The translations under genes were made by a program, and so were the position numbers. DNA of 64,000 nt from DASWLF01 sp963768765 (GTDB lineage: Bacteria; Desulfobacterota; Desulfobaccia; Desulfobaccales; 0-14-0-80-60-11). Below are positions 55,575 to 64,000 of this stretch, one piece after another; the stretch's first letter is position 1, and every line of letters begins with the position of its first letter. The notes under the pieces are model-generated. The model saw only the letters and a program-made list of their open reading frames with translations. It was not told the DNA's origin and did no database searches. The DNA lies in the NCBI GenBank assembly GCA_963768765.1, contig CAVYJK010000014.1, positions 124,001 to 188,000 of the forward strand, given 5' to 3'.

Positions 55575-56219
55575 TTAACTTGCTTGCTCCAGGGAATCCA
55601 GGGCGTCCCGGGCCACCCGCCCCACCGTGGTTTCGTGCAATTCCCCCCCATCGTAAAGCCTGACGGGGCTGTCATCTGCCAGCAAGGCCTGGAGCGCCGC
55701 CGCCTCCCCAACCCGGGCCTTGCCCAGGCACCAGGCGGCCCAGGCCCGCACCTGGGGATCGGCGTCGCCAAGGGACGCTTCGATGAGGGGCAAGGCTCCT
55801 GCCAGCAGTTCCGGGTGGGCCTCCCCCAGCCTTCCCAGCCCCCAGAGCGCTGGCCCCCGGGAGAAGGCCTCTTCCAGGAAGCCGTTAAACATGGGAACGA
55901 TCTCTTTTATCAGGGAGATCTGATGCCGGCCGATCTCCCCCAAGGCCGCGGCCGCCCCCCAGCCGAAGCTGCCCGAATCTTCGTTCAGCAGCCACAGAAG
56001 CCGGCCGATGACCTTCTGCACCTGAGCCGGGTGAGCCGCGGCCACATGCCCCAGGCCTTCCAGGGCCCGCCAGTGCAGCAAGGCGCCGGGCTCATAGAAG
56101 AACCGGAGCAACTGCGCCGACACCCCAGGTTCCCGCCCGGCCAATGCCGCCAGGGCCGGGAAGTTGCCAGCCCGCAAACAGGCGAGGATTTGCTCCCTCA
56201 GGGCCCGCCGGTTTTTCAA
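55575..56219 (-). CDS. HEAT-repeat protein
   Basis: 214 aa. At least four HEAT-type helical pairs with the Ala/Gly-Leu pattern (HWRALEGLGHVAAAHP, GWGAAAALGEIGRH, PALWGLGRLGEAHPEL, QVRAWAAWCLGKARVGEAA). Likely a protein-protein adaptor, and no catalytic motif is seen. Resembles the DVU0298-type HEAT proteins of deltaproteobacteria (recollection, not checked). Confidence 0.75.
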   Translation of the reverse strand: MKNRRALREQILACLRAGNFPALAALAGREPGVSAQLLRFFYEPGALLHWRALEGLGHVAAAHPAQVQKVIGRLLWLLNEDSGSFGWGAAAALGEIGRHQISLIKEIVPMFNGFLEEAFSRGPALWGLGRLGEAHPELLAGALPLIEASLGDADPQVRAWAAWCLGKARVGEAAALQALLADDSPVRLYDGGELHETTVGRVARDALDSLEQAS

Positions 56220-56301
56220 AACAGTTCCCAGTAGTCAGTTGTCAGCGTTTGGTGGTTGGCGCTTGATTGTTAGCCCCTGACCCCTGGCCCCGACCCCTGC
56301 C

Positions 56302-56709
56302 TTAAAACGGAATATCGTCCTCCTGGACGCCCCCCGCCGGCGGCTCAAAAGGCGGCTCCGGCTCCCGTTCCTGACCGCGGCCCGCGCCGCCCAGCATCTG
56401 CATGGTGTCGGCCACGATCTCGTAAGAGTATTGTTTGACCCCGTCTTTTTCCCAGGTATTGTTACGGATCTTGCCTTCGACGTAAATCTGTTTGCCTTTG
56501 GCGAGGTATTGCCCGCAAATCTCCGCCAGCTTGCGCCAGGCCACTACCCGGTGCCATTCGGTGCGTTCCTGCATAGTGCCCTGCCGGTCCTTATACCTTT
56601 CGGTGGTGGCTATGTTGAACTTGCACACCGCGGTGCCGTCGGCAGTGTAACGCACCTCGGGGTCGGCCCCCAAATTCCCCACCAGAATAACCTTGTTTAT
56701 CCCAGCCAT
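56302..56709 (-). CDS. ssb: Single-stranded DNA-binding protein
   Basis: 135 aa from ATG 56709, with GGAGG 7 bases ahead. A start at 56871 was rejected because its N-terminal extension is not OB-fold-like. OB-fold: MAGINKVILVGNLGADPEVRYT start, RTEWHRVVAWRKLAEI, YVEGKIRNNTW. The acidic C-terminal tip DDIPF that recruits repair proteins is present. Isolated gene. Confidence 0.95.
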   Translation of the reverse strand: MAGINKVILVGNLGADPEVRYTADGTAVCKFNIATTERYKDRQGTMQERTEWHRVVAWRKLAEICGQYLAKGKQIYVEGKIRNNTWEKDGVKQYSYEIVADTMQMLGGAGRGQEREPEPPFEPPAGGVQEDDIPF

Positions 56710-56907
56710 TTCTAACTCCTCCAAGGCGCGTGGCTTTTTAAAACCTCTATCACAGAAACGGCAACCGGGCAAGCGCTTATCGGGAAGTTGGCCGCAGCTT
56801 GGTCGGAAACCTGGATTGCCGTCCCCGGCGCAGTGGCAATTATCGATCAGGGGGTTTATACTACCGGGCAAGTTCCGTAATTCTAAACAAGGATACCCGG
56901 TTCCGCC

Positions 56908-57708
56908 ATGACCCTTTACTCATTTTTCACCTGCAACAATCTAAAAACTAAATTTGGTTGTCGCCTCCTAATCCTGGCCCTCCTTATCCTGACCCTGGCG
57001 GTGCCGGCGGTGGGCGCGGCCGCTGACGCCCAATTGGCCGAAATAGACTGTCTCTTCAGTTCTCCCGGCTTGGACTTGGCCCGGGCCCAGAAGGCCCTGG
57101 CCGCTTACGAAGGCATGCTGGCCGCCTCCCAGTCCCCCCGGGCCCCTTTGCTGATGAGGCTGGCCCAGGCCTGCTTCGTTCTGGGAGACCTGGCCCCCCA
57201 GGGCCAGCGGCGAGGCTACTACGAAAAGGGCCTGAAGTATGCCGAGCAGCTCTTAAAGGAGAAGCCCGCCGGGGTGGAGGGCCCATACTGGCAGGCCCTC
57301 AATCTTTGCGGCCTGGCCGACACTAGCGGCAAGCTGCAGGGCCGCAAACTCCTGCCCCGCATCCTGGAGGAGCTGAAACGCGCCGTTGCCCTGGACGAGA
57401 CCTATGACCAGGCCGGAGCCCACCGGGTCCTGGGCCGCATCTACTACCAGGCTCCCAGGCCACCCTTTTCGGTGGGGGACCTGCAAAAATCCCTGGAACA
57501 CCTCAGCGCCGCGGTGCGCCTGGCCCCGGAAAACAGCACCAACCACCTTTATCTCGCCCAAACCCTGCTCCGCCTGAACCAGCCGGCCCAGGCCCGCCAG
57601 GAACTGGAGCGGGTCATCAGCGCCACCAAACACGCCATCCATCCCCAGGGCCTGGAGGACGACCGCCGGGAAGCCCACCGCTTGCTGGCTGAGATGGGAG
57701 GAAAGTAG
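56908..57708 (+). CDS. Exported TPR protein
   Basis: 266 aa. Signal peptide about 20-40 (LLILALLILTLAVPAVGA). TPR-type helical repeats follow (ARAQKALAAYEGMLAAS, YYEKGLKYAEQLLKEKP, LLPRILEELKRAVALD, SLEHLSAAVRLAP, QARQELERVIS). Resembles periplasmic TPR proteins related to the TRAP-associated TatT group. Partner unknown. The hairpins at 57711-57830 follow immediately. Confidence 0.75.
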   Translation: MTLYSFFTCNNLKTKFGCRLLILALLILTLAVPAVGAAADAQLAEIDCLFSSPGLDLARAQKALAAYEGMLAASQSPRAPLLMRLAQACFVLGDLAPQGQRRGYYEKGLKYAEQLLKEKPAGVEGPYWQALNLCGLADTSGKLQGRKLLPRILEELKRAVALDETYDQAGAHRVLGRIYYQAPRPPFSVGDLQKSLEHLSAAVRLAPENSTNHLYLAQTLLRLNQPAQARQELERVISATKHAIHPQGLEDDRREAHRLLAEMGGK

Positions 57709-57710
57709 AA

Positions 57711-57754
57711 TTGAGGGGAGGGCCAGGGGCCGACGGCCCCTGCCCTCCCCTCAA
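57711..57754. terminator. Very long GC-rich hairpin
   Basis: TTGAGGGGAGGGC pairs with GCCCTCCCCTCAA, and AGGGGCC with GGCCCCT, about 20 bp with a single bulge and a 3-base loop. No T run follows directly, but it lies at a convergent end. Confidence 0.6.
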
Positions 57755-57778
57755 ACTCCCCTCCCAACCCCCATAAGG

Positions 57779-57830
57779 ATGCCGGGGAAGGCGGTGCTTT
57801 GCACCGACTTCCCCGGCTTTAAAATTTCCC
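57779..57830. terminator. Second hairpin at the convergent end of the TPR gene and recJ
   Basis: GCCGGGGAAG and CGGTGC pair with GCACCG and CTTCCCCGGC around TTT, followed on the plus strand by TTTAAAATTT. Probable terminator for the TPR gene. Confidence 0.7.
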
Positions 57831-57910
57831 ATAAGGGATTGGGGGTGGGGGTTTGGGGGAGGGGGAAAGGGCACTTACGAAAAAGCCCTTTGCCCCCTCC
57901 CCCAACTTCT

Positions 57911-59606
57911 TTACGGCCGGCCCCAGTCCAGGAGTCGCAGTTCCGGCGAGGTGCGGCCCTGGTAGTAGGAGAGTCGGGTGCTGAGGGCCACTTCCAGGTT
58001 GCCACTGAGCGGGTGGTGGCGCGCCAGGTCGAAGGCGATGGCCTCCAGCACCCGGCCGCTCTGGGCCAGTTGCACCTTGAGGTGCCGGTCGCCCACCACC
58101 CTGGACCCCAGGCAATCAACCCCGGCACAGGTGAAGACCGGGGCTGGGTTCCCGGGACCGAAGGGGCGCAGGCTCTCCAGGTGCCGGAAAAAATTGTGAT
58201 CCAGGTCCCCCAGGTTCACCCTGGCGTCCACCTTGAGGGTGGGCCGGGGAGGCTCGGCGCCTAGCTGCTCCTGGAAGGCCTGCTCCAGGCCCTCCTGCAA
58301 GGCGGCTACCTGCTCGGCTGCCAGTTCGAATCCCGCGGCCGCCTGGTGCCCCCCGTAGCGCCTGAGGACCTCCCGGCAGGCGTGCAGCCCCCGGAAAAGG
58401 TGGAAGCCCTCGATGGAGCGGGCTGAGCCCCGGCCGACGCCGTTCGCCAGGCTCACCAGGGCCACGGGCCGGTAATATTCCTCGGAGAGCCGGGCGGCCA
58501 CGATCCCCAAAACGCCGGGGTGCCAGCCTTCCCGGGCCAGCACCATCACCGGCCGTTTTTGCAGGCCTTGCCGGCGGATCAGGGCCCCGGCCTCCTTGAG
58601 CATCTCTCCCTCCAGGGCCTGGCGCTGCCGGTTGAGATCTTGCAGGTAGCCGGCCTGGACCCGGGCCTGGTTGAGGTCGTCGCTCAGGAGCAGTTCCAGG
58701 GCGCAGCGGGCCTGGCCCAGGCGCCCCGCGGCGTTGAGGCGGGGGGCCAGCCGGAAGACCAGGTCCCGGTAGGAGATGGGTTGGCCTTCCAACCCCGCCA
58801 CTTCCTTGAGGGCGACGAGGCCAGGGCGACTGCTGGCCTCCAGCACCCTGAGGCCCTGAGCTCACCAGGATGCGGTTCTCTCCCAGCACCGGCACCACGT
58901 CGGCCGCGGTCCCCAAGGCCACCAGGTCCAGATAGTTCTTGAGGTTGGGCTCCGGCCGCTGGTTGAACCAGCCTTCGGCCCGGAGCTCGGCCCGCACCGC
59001 CAGGGCCAGCAGCAGGGCCACCCCCACCCCGGCCAGCTCCCGGAAGGGGTACTCTCCGCCGCCCCGTTTGGGGTTGACCACCGCCAGGGCCGGCGGCAGT
59101 TCCGGCGGGATTTCGTGGTGGTCGGTGACGATGACCTCCAGCCCGTGTTCCCGGGCCCAGGCCACTTCGGCGGTGTCGCTGATGCCGCAGTCCACCGTCA
59201 CCAGCAGGCGGGCCCGGGAGGCCAGCTCCTTCAGCGCCCCGATGCGGAGGCCGTAGCCTTCCTGCAGGCGGTCCGGAACATGGGTGGCGCAGGAAAGGCC
59301 CAGTTCGCTCAGGAACTGGTGCAACAGGCAGGCGGCGGTGAGGCCGTCGGCGTCGTAGTCCCCGTAAACGGCCACGGCTTCCTGGTGGCGCACCGCCAGG
59401 CCCAGGCGGGTGGCGGCCGCCTCCATGTCAGGGAGTCCGAAAGGTGGGTAGAGGCGCTCCAGGGCGGGGTCCAGAAAGGCCAGAATCTCCTCGGCTCCGT
59501 TCAGACCCCGGTTCAGCAGGATGCGGGCCACCAACGGCGGCAACCGGTGGCGGGCGCTCACCTCGCCCACCAGCCCTTCCGAGTCCGGATAAACCTGCCA
59601 GCGCAT
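57911..59606 (-). CDS. recJ: Single-stranded-DNA exonuclease RecJ, one frameshift
   Basis: 5'-3' ssDNA exonuclease for recombination and mismatch repair. DHH phosphoesterase motifs: DYDADG near 83, GISDTAE, VTDHHEIP near 160, then the core helix. The C-terminal half is a DHHA1 domain (RYGGHQAAAGFELA) and OB-like region (ESLRPFGPGNPAPVF). One extra base near 58852 breaks the frame after ENRILV. The following SGLRVLEASSRPGL is in the other frame. Corrected length is 564 aa, normal. ATG 59606 is the assumed start. Confidence 0.92.
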
Positions 59607-59664
59607 CTTGCGGCGCAAAGGGAACTCCGTTTTGGGTTTTTGGTTTTACGTTTTTGGTTTCTCT

Positions 59665-59692
59665 TGGTGGCACAGGCGTCTCGCCTGTGCTT
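59665..59692. repeat. Dispersed palindrome, CAGGCGTCTCGCCTG family
   Basis: GGCACAGGCGTCTCGCCTGTGC, nearly identical to the reverse complement of the 14115-14140 copy. Confidence 0.65.
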
Positions 59693-59755
59693 CAATTAGG
59701 TTCCGGACACGCAAGACTATATGCCTAATCAAGCAAGAAAACCATTTATTCTCAT

Positions 59756-59812
59756 CGTTCCCAAGCTCCTGCTTGGGAACGCAAGTTTCAGCCCAAGCTC
59801 TGCTTGGGCAAC
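59756..59812. repeat. Dispersed palindrome, CGTTCCCAAGCTCCTGCTTG family
   Basis: CGTTCCCAAGCTCCTGCTTG with GGGAACG arm, followed by CCAAGCTCTGCTTGGG. The same two-part unit recurs at 60792-60846. Confidence 0.65.
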
Positions 59813-59855
59813 CTCTCCTTAAGCTTCAGCGCCACCCTCATCTCACCTGGGCTTC

Positions 59856-59885
59856 GTAGGGGCGGGTTTGAAACCCGCCCCTACG
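59856..59885. repeat. Dispersed palindrome, GTAGGGGCGGGTTT family
   Basis: GTAGGGGCGGGTTT / AAACCCGCCCCTAC perfect inverted repeat. Confidence 0.65.
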
Positions 59886-59947
59886 GGAATGACTTTTCTG
59901 CCAGCGCTCGAATAATTTACCGCTGACCGCTGACCGCTGACCCCCAG

Positions 59948-60664
59948 CTATTCCACCGTTTCTCCCGGCTTCAAAGCGATGACCTTGATGTCCGGTTCGT
60001 TTTTCAGCAGGTTTATCAACTCCTCCGGGGTGCCGGTGAGCACCGGGAAGGTGCCGTAGTGCATGGGAATCACCCAGCGGGGCTTGAGCAGCCGGCAGGC
60101 CAGGGCCGCCTCCGCCGGACTCATGACGTAGTGGCTGCCGATGGGCAGCATGGCCAGCTCCGGGTGGTACAGCTCCCGGATGAGCTCCATGTCTTTGAAG
60201 ACCGCGGTGTCGCCGGCATGGTAGGCGGTAAAGCCGTTGGGAAACTGCACCACGAAGCCCCCGGGGTCCCCGGCGGCCACTTGGTGACCAGCCACTTCCA
60301 TAGTAGATGAATGCACCGCCTGGGTCATGGTGACCTTGCACCCGGCCACCGCAACGGTTCCCCCCTTGTTCATGCCGATGACCTTGGGGGCCCCTTGCCC
60401 CGCCAGGATTACCGAGAGCTCGTGGATGGCCACCACCGTGGCCCCGGTGGCCTGGGCCACCGCCACCGTTTCCCCCACGTGGTCTCCATGGCCATGGGTC
60501 ACCAGGATGATGTCCACTTGGCCCACCTGCACCACCGGCGTGTTGAGGACGGGGTTGCTGAGCCAGGGGTCGATGAGCACGTTAACCTTGCCGTCCGTCA
60601 ATTTGAAGGCCGCGTGGCCCAGGAAGGTTACGGCCACCCCGCGACCCATGACTGCTTGCGCCAT
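59948..60664 (-). CDS. UPF0173 metal-dependent hydrolase (beta-lactamase fold)
   Basis: 238 aa from ATG 60664 with GGGAGG 5 bases upstream. Metallo-beta-lactamase-type ligands: THGHGDHVGE near residue 60, a further His in AVHSS, then AYHAGDT and the C-terminal His in PMHYGTF. The family is a putative Zn hydrolase of unknown substrate. Stand-alone gene. Confidence 0.88.
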   Translation of the reverse strand: MAQAVMGRGVAVTFLGHAAFKLTDGKVNVLIDPWLSNPVLNTPVVQVGQVDIILVTHGHGDHVGETVAVAQATGATVVAIHELSVILAGQGAPKVIGMNKGGTVAVAGCKVTMTQAVHSSTMEVAGHQVAAGDPGGFVVQFPNGFTAYHAGDTAVFKDMELIRELYHPELAMLPIGSHYVMSPAEAALACRLLKPRWVIPMHYGTFPVLTGTPEELINLLKNEPDIKVIALKPGETVE

Positions 60665-60791
60665 GGCGTCCTCCCGCATCTTGGTGGGATGCATCTTATG
60701 CACCAATATCGGCACGCTAAACGAGCCCTATGGATTATTGCGACGGTGGCGGGCGGGGACGCCCGCCCTACCAAAATACGCCTGCATGACT

Positions 60792-60846
60792 CGTTTCCAA
60801 GCTCCTGCTTGGGAACGGGCGTTTCGGACCAAGCTCTGCCTGGGTA
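60792..60846. repeat. Dispersed palindrome, CGTTCCCAAGCTCCTGCTTG family
   Basis: CGTTTCCAAGCTCCTGCTTG with GGGAACG arm, then CCAAGCTCTGCCTGGG. Two-part unit as at 59756. Confidence 0.6.
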
Positions 60847-60863
60847 CCTGCATCTATTAATTC

Positions 60864-60882
60864 TGGTGGGCTGTGCCCACCC
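60864..60882. repeat. Dispersed palindrome, GGTGGGC family
   Basis: GGTGGGCTGTGCCCACC between the hydrolase and K+ channel genes. Confidence 0.6.
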
Positions 60883-60950
60883 TACATTTTCCCTCTCAAC
60901 CTTTTCTTTGGCTGAAAGACGATAGCTAACCGCTGACCGCTATTTCTCCC

Positions 60951-61944
60951 TTACTGCACCAGTTTCTCCAGGGCTTCCAAGTTCTGGCGCATCCCCAGGA
61001 CCACCAGGGTGTCTTCTCCTTGAATCTGCGTATCCGGGGCGGGATTGTACAGCATCTCCCCGCTCGGCCCGCTTGATGGCCACCACGATCAGGTCCAGGT
61101 CCCGGCGGATGCCGGAGTCCTTCAGGGCCAGGCCGATTAGGGGCGAAGTAGGCTCCACCGTCACCTCCTCCATGCTCAGGTCCACCCCCTCCGCCATGGC
61201 CAACTCGATGAAGGTGGTCACCGTGGGCCTGAGGATGGTGTAGGCCATTTTCCGGCCGCCGATCTCGTAGGGGGACTCCACCTTGTCGGCTCCGGCCCGT
61301 TTCAGTTTCTGTTCGGCCCCCCGCTCCTCGGCCCGGGCCACGATATAGAGCTTGGGGTTGAGGCTGCGGGCCGTCAGCACGATATAGACGTTACTGGCGT
61401 CGGAATGCACCACCGCCACCAGGCCCGAGGCCCGGTCGATGCCGGCTTCCTGCAGGACTTCTTCCCGGGTGGCGTCGCCCACCACAAAGGAATAACCGGC
61501 CTCCTCCAGGCGCGACAGGTGTTCGGGGTTGCTTTCCACCACCACCAGGGGGATGCCCCGTTCCTTCAACTGCCGGGCGATGATCTCGCCGATGCGGCCG
61601 AAACCGCAGATGATGTAGTGGCCTTTGAGCCTCTTGATGCGCGTCAGCAATTTTCGTTTCCCCAGGGCTGCCCGGATTTCGCCTTCCACCACCACCCGGG
61701 CCAGGGAGCCCACGATGTAGAGCATGACCCCCATGCCGGCCAGGATCAGGAGCATGTTGTAAATGCGCCCCACGCGGCTCAGGGGGTGAACCTCCCCGTA
61801 GCCCACGGTGGTCAGGGTGGTCACCGTCATGTACAGGGCGTCGAAAAAGCTCCAGCCTTCGATCCAGACGAAACCCAGGCTGCCCAATAATAGTATGCCC
61901 AGAAGGCTGGCGGCCCACAGGGCAATTTTACGGAATGTTACCAT
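60951..61944 (-). CDS. MthK-like potassium channel with RCK domains, one frameshift
   Basis: Two transmembrane helices (about 7-27 and 62-82) flank the pore loop with the K+ selectivity filter TVGYG at 46-50. A cytoplasmic RCK_N (Rossmann GFGRIG at 114-119) and a C-terminal TrkA_C domain follow. One extra base at 61062 breaks the frame near the end (VVAIKRAE then GEMLYNPAPDT); corrected, the protein ends with NLEALEKLVQ at 60951. RCK domains gate K+ channels by ligands such as Ca2+ or nucleotides. It follows the FBPase fusion gene by 24 bases, so cotranscription is likely. Confidence 0.88.
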
Positions 61945-61968
61945 CCGCCCCCATGAGAAGTAAAGGGT

Positions 61969-63889
61969 TCAGGGGTCAGGGACCAGGGCTTCCGCCACGT
62001 AGGCGTCGGTGATCAGCACGTTGAAGTACCGGCCCTTGAGGCAGGCCCCGATGGCCTCCTTCTTTTCCAGGCCGCCGGCCACCGCGATGACGTAGCGGTC
62101 GTCTCTGGCGGCCCGCTCCCGGAGTTCCAAGGCCCCCACCCCGATGACCCGCCGGGTGAGTTTGGCCAGGTCCTTGTCCTTGCCGTCCAGCATGGGTTCG
62201 CCCTCGGCGTCGATGGGAGTATGATTGATCTCCGCCACCACTCCCTTTGGCCGCCAGGTCCGCGGCGGTGAGGCCCATCTCCTGCTGGGCCAGGGCCCGA
62301 AATCCCGGCAGGGGACCCGTGAGATACCCCACCCCCAGCACCATGATATCCACCTCCCAGATGTCCCGGTAGATCTTGAGCATCTCCGGGTTGGCGGCCA
62401 TCTGCTTCCCGTACTCCTCCTGCGAACTTACCGGGATGGTGGGGAGGTTGTAGGCCGAGGCGTCCGGGTACTTGGTGCTCATCATTCCTACCATGGCGTT
62501 GGCCGTTAGTCCAGGCATGGTGAGAATGGGCGTCAGGGTCAAGGGATACAGATGCAGCCCGGTGAGGCGCTCGGGCTCCAGGTAGGTTATCAGGTAATAC
62601 AGGGTCTTGCCGCCGGAGAGACCGATCTTGGCGCCGGACGGGGTGATTTCTTCCAGGTAATAGGCCCCCTCCCGGGCCACGGTCTTCTGGATGGCCCCCA
62701 GGTCCTTGAGGCCCGGGTCCACCACCCGCACTTCCCGGAGGTGGGGGTAGAGCTTCTTGAGCTGCTCTTCCAGGTCGCTGCGCCGGGGGATGGCCGATTT
62801 TTCGAAGATAAAGGCCATCACCTGGGGCAGGGTGGTGTATTCCATGTCGTGCAGGCCCAGGCGGTGGGGCTCGAAGGGCCCGTGGCGCCGCATGTAGTTG
62901 GCCACCCGGTTGGCTTCTTTGCGCACCTCGTCAAAGGCCACGTCCGCAAACATGTCCAAGGGCCCCAGCAGTTTGCCGTTGGTAAGCTGGTAGCCCGCGG
63001 CGATGACCCGGGGCGGGCCGTCAAAGCGGCTGGGAATGGCGTCCTTAAAGGCCACCGGCATCAGGGGTCCGTGGTGCGAGCCCCGCATCCAGCCCTCCAC
63101 CAGGTGGGGAAAGGCGAAGGGTTCCAGGACCTCGCCCACCGCCGGGAACCCCGACTGGCAGCGGACGATCATCACCGGGTCGTCTTTGCCCACGTAGCGC
63201 CCGGCAAGGAGGCCCAGCTTCTGGGAAGAGGCCGCGGCCGCCACCTCGTTGTCCTTTTTGCGATAAATGTTCTCGATGAGGTAGCGACCCGGGGTGCCGA
63301 TCAACACCAGCAGGTCGTACATGTCTTCCGGACACGACAGGATCCATTCCTTATGTTCGATGGCGTCGATCACCCGGAAACGGAAGCCCCGGTGCATGTT
63401 GGGGTCGATGACCAGTCCCACGGTGGTGAAGGGGTCGCCGAAGATGCGGAACAGGGGCAGGTTCCAGGCCCCGGGGGAGGTCTTGTCGGCCATGAAGATG
63501 ATGACCGGCTCGCTCTTGCGCTCCACGAAGTGCAGCTCCGCCACCCCCGGGCCCATGCCCTTGACGTTGCCGGAGAAGGCGTCCCCCAGCATATCCTGGC
63601 CGGCCCCGTAAAGTTTCATGCGCTTGGCCAGCTCCGTGAGCTCCAGAAAGGTGTTCCAGGCGAACTGATGGATTTCCGAGTCCTCTTCGCCCCGGTGGTG
63701 GGTCATGATAAGCTCGACGTCGTCGCCGCAGTTGAGCACCTGACCATCGATCAACAGGCCGCGCTCCACCGCTCCTTGCACGATCTTTCTGGCCAGGGCC
63801 AGCATGTCCGGATGGCAGGTGCTGTGACCCACCCAGCCACCCACATCAGCCTTAATTACCGATAACGTAATCTTGCCTTCGGTTGCCAT
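61969..63889 (-). CDS. fbp: Class V FBP aldolase/phosphatase fused to a SorC/CggR effector domain
   Basis: About 640 aa from ATG 63889 (AAGGAGG 4 bases upstream). Residues 1-362 are a full-length archaeal-type FBP aldolase/phosphatase, converting triose phosphates via FBP to fructose 6-phosphate. Aldolase Lys235 with Tyr232 (RYVGKDD) and Tyr351 (MEYTTLP) match Lys232, Tyr229 and Tyr348 of the archaeal enzyme with a constant offset of +3. Metal ligands Asp15, His22, Asp56, Asp57, Gln98 and Asp135 are present. Residues about 365-640 resemble the SorC/DeoR sugar-binding domain: phosphate loop GLSGGKT (423-429), VDIMVLGVGYL and VIAVAGGLEKKEAI. No helix-turn-helix is present. One extra base at 62246-62248 breaks the frame only near the C-terminus; the fusion joint (about 62806) is in one frame. 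Confidence 0.9.
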
Positions 63890-64000
63890 AAATCCTCCTT
63901 TGTCTGACATGCCGAGTCAAATCTTTTGGCAGAGGATGACGGTTTTGTGGTAATCTTGATGGCCATGTGGTTTAAAAAGTCTCTACCCTCCTTGGGCCTT
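63890..64000. other. Upstream of the FBPase fusion gene
   Basis: 111 bases to the window edge. Apart from the Shine-Dalgarno of the fusion gene (63893-63900), no promoter or other gene was recognised. Confidence 0.4.

Larger units (their letters stand above)
59619..59947. other. Repeat-filled intergenic stretch
   Basis: 329 bases carrying palindromes of three families (59665-59692, 59756-59812, 59856-59885) and a GCTGACCGCTGACC tandem before the hydrolase stop. No gene. Confidence 0.6.

Noticed and set aside
41892..62248. Programmed +1 frameshifting as the cause of the many frame breaks
   Set aside because: The sites share no slippery codon, stop codon or downstream structure and occur in functionally unrelated genes. 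Assembly error is the simpler explanation.

Overview
The window reads as a chromosomal segment from a GC-rich Gram-negative bacterium, most likely a deltaproteobacterial lineage (Desulfobacterota). This placement is inference. It rests on the gene order (rimP-nusA-infB-rbfA-truB-rpsO-pnp and tig-clpP-clpX-lon), the DksA/TraR and BamE-type proteins, the DUF3108 and YjbQ families, a class V fructose-1,6-bisphosphatase and a possible selenoprotein. No rRNA, prophage, insertion sequence or CRISPR array was seen.

Layout. 0-3.7 kb: branched-chain amino acid operon (DUF465-ilvB-ilvN-ilvC, minus strand) behind a good sigma-70 promoter. 4.1-6.2 kb: a small J-domain protein with two exported DUF3108 paralogues. 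6.5-13.6 kb: pyrR-orphan-yjbQ-orphan operon, a B12-type radical SAM protein and an alpha/beta hydrolase. 13.7-26 kb: translation/RNA operon (rimP, nusA, infB, DUF503, rbfA, a TolB-like protein, truB, rpsO, pnp, M16 peptidase), followed by a broken heavy-metal-associated (HMA) gene. 26-32 kb: TauE exporter, pyrimidine-dimer glycosylase, ribF, four single tRNA genes and a phenylacetate-CoA ligase. 32.8-37.2 kb: two visibly AT-richer membrane-protein genes flanked by a tRNA relic, tRNA-Asp and tRNA-Val. 37.4-43.5 kb: protein quality control (tig-clpP-clpX-lon) and a tRNA-Leu. 43.8-57.7 kb: PAP2, M18 aminopeptidase, dnaJ-moaC-dksA, rlmN, BamE-like lipoprotein, amidotransferase, pgeF, HEAT protein, ssb and a TPR protein. 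57.9-63.9 kb: recJ, a UPF0173 hydrolase, a K+ channel and the FBPase fusion.

Most interesting: the last gene (61969-63889) is an archaeal-type class V FBP aldolase/phosphatase with all catalytic residues, continuous in one reading frame with a C-terminal SorC/CggR-type sugar-phosphate effector domain and no DNA-binding domain. CggR senses fructose-1,6-bisphosphate, so this looks like a gluconeogenic enzyme carrying its own metabolite sensor. A second lead is an HMA protein whose first metal-binding Cys codon is TGA (possible selenocysteine).

Caution: at least ten reading frames are broken by single bases, nearly all one extra base, including in clpP, recJ and ilvB. This points to insertion errors in the assembly rather than gene decay, and each case is annotated as one gene with the break position given. 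Intergenic regions are full of short palindromic repeats in at least five families.
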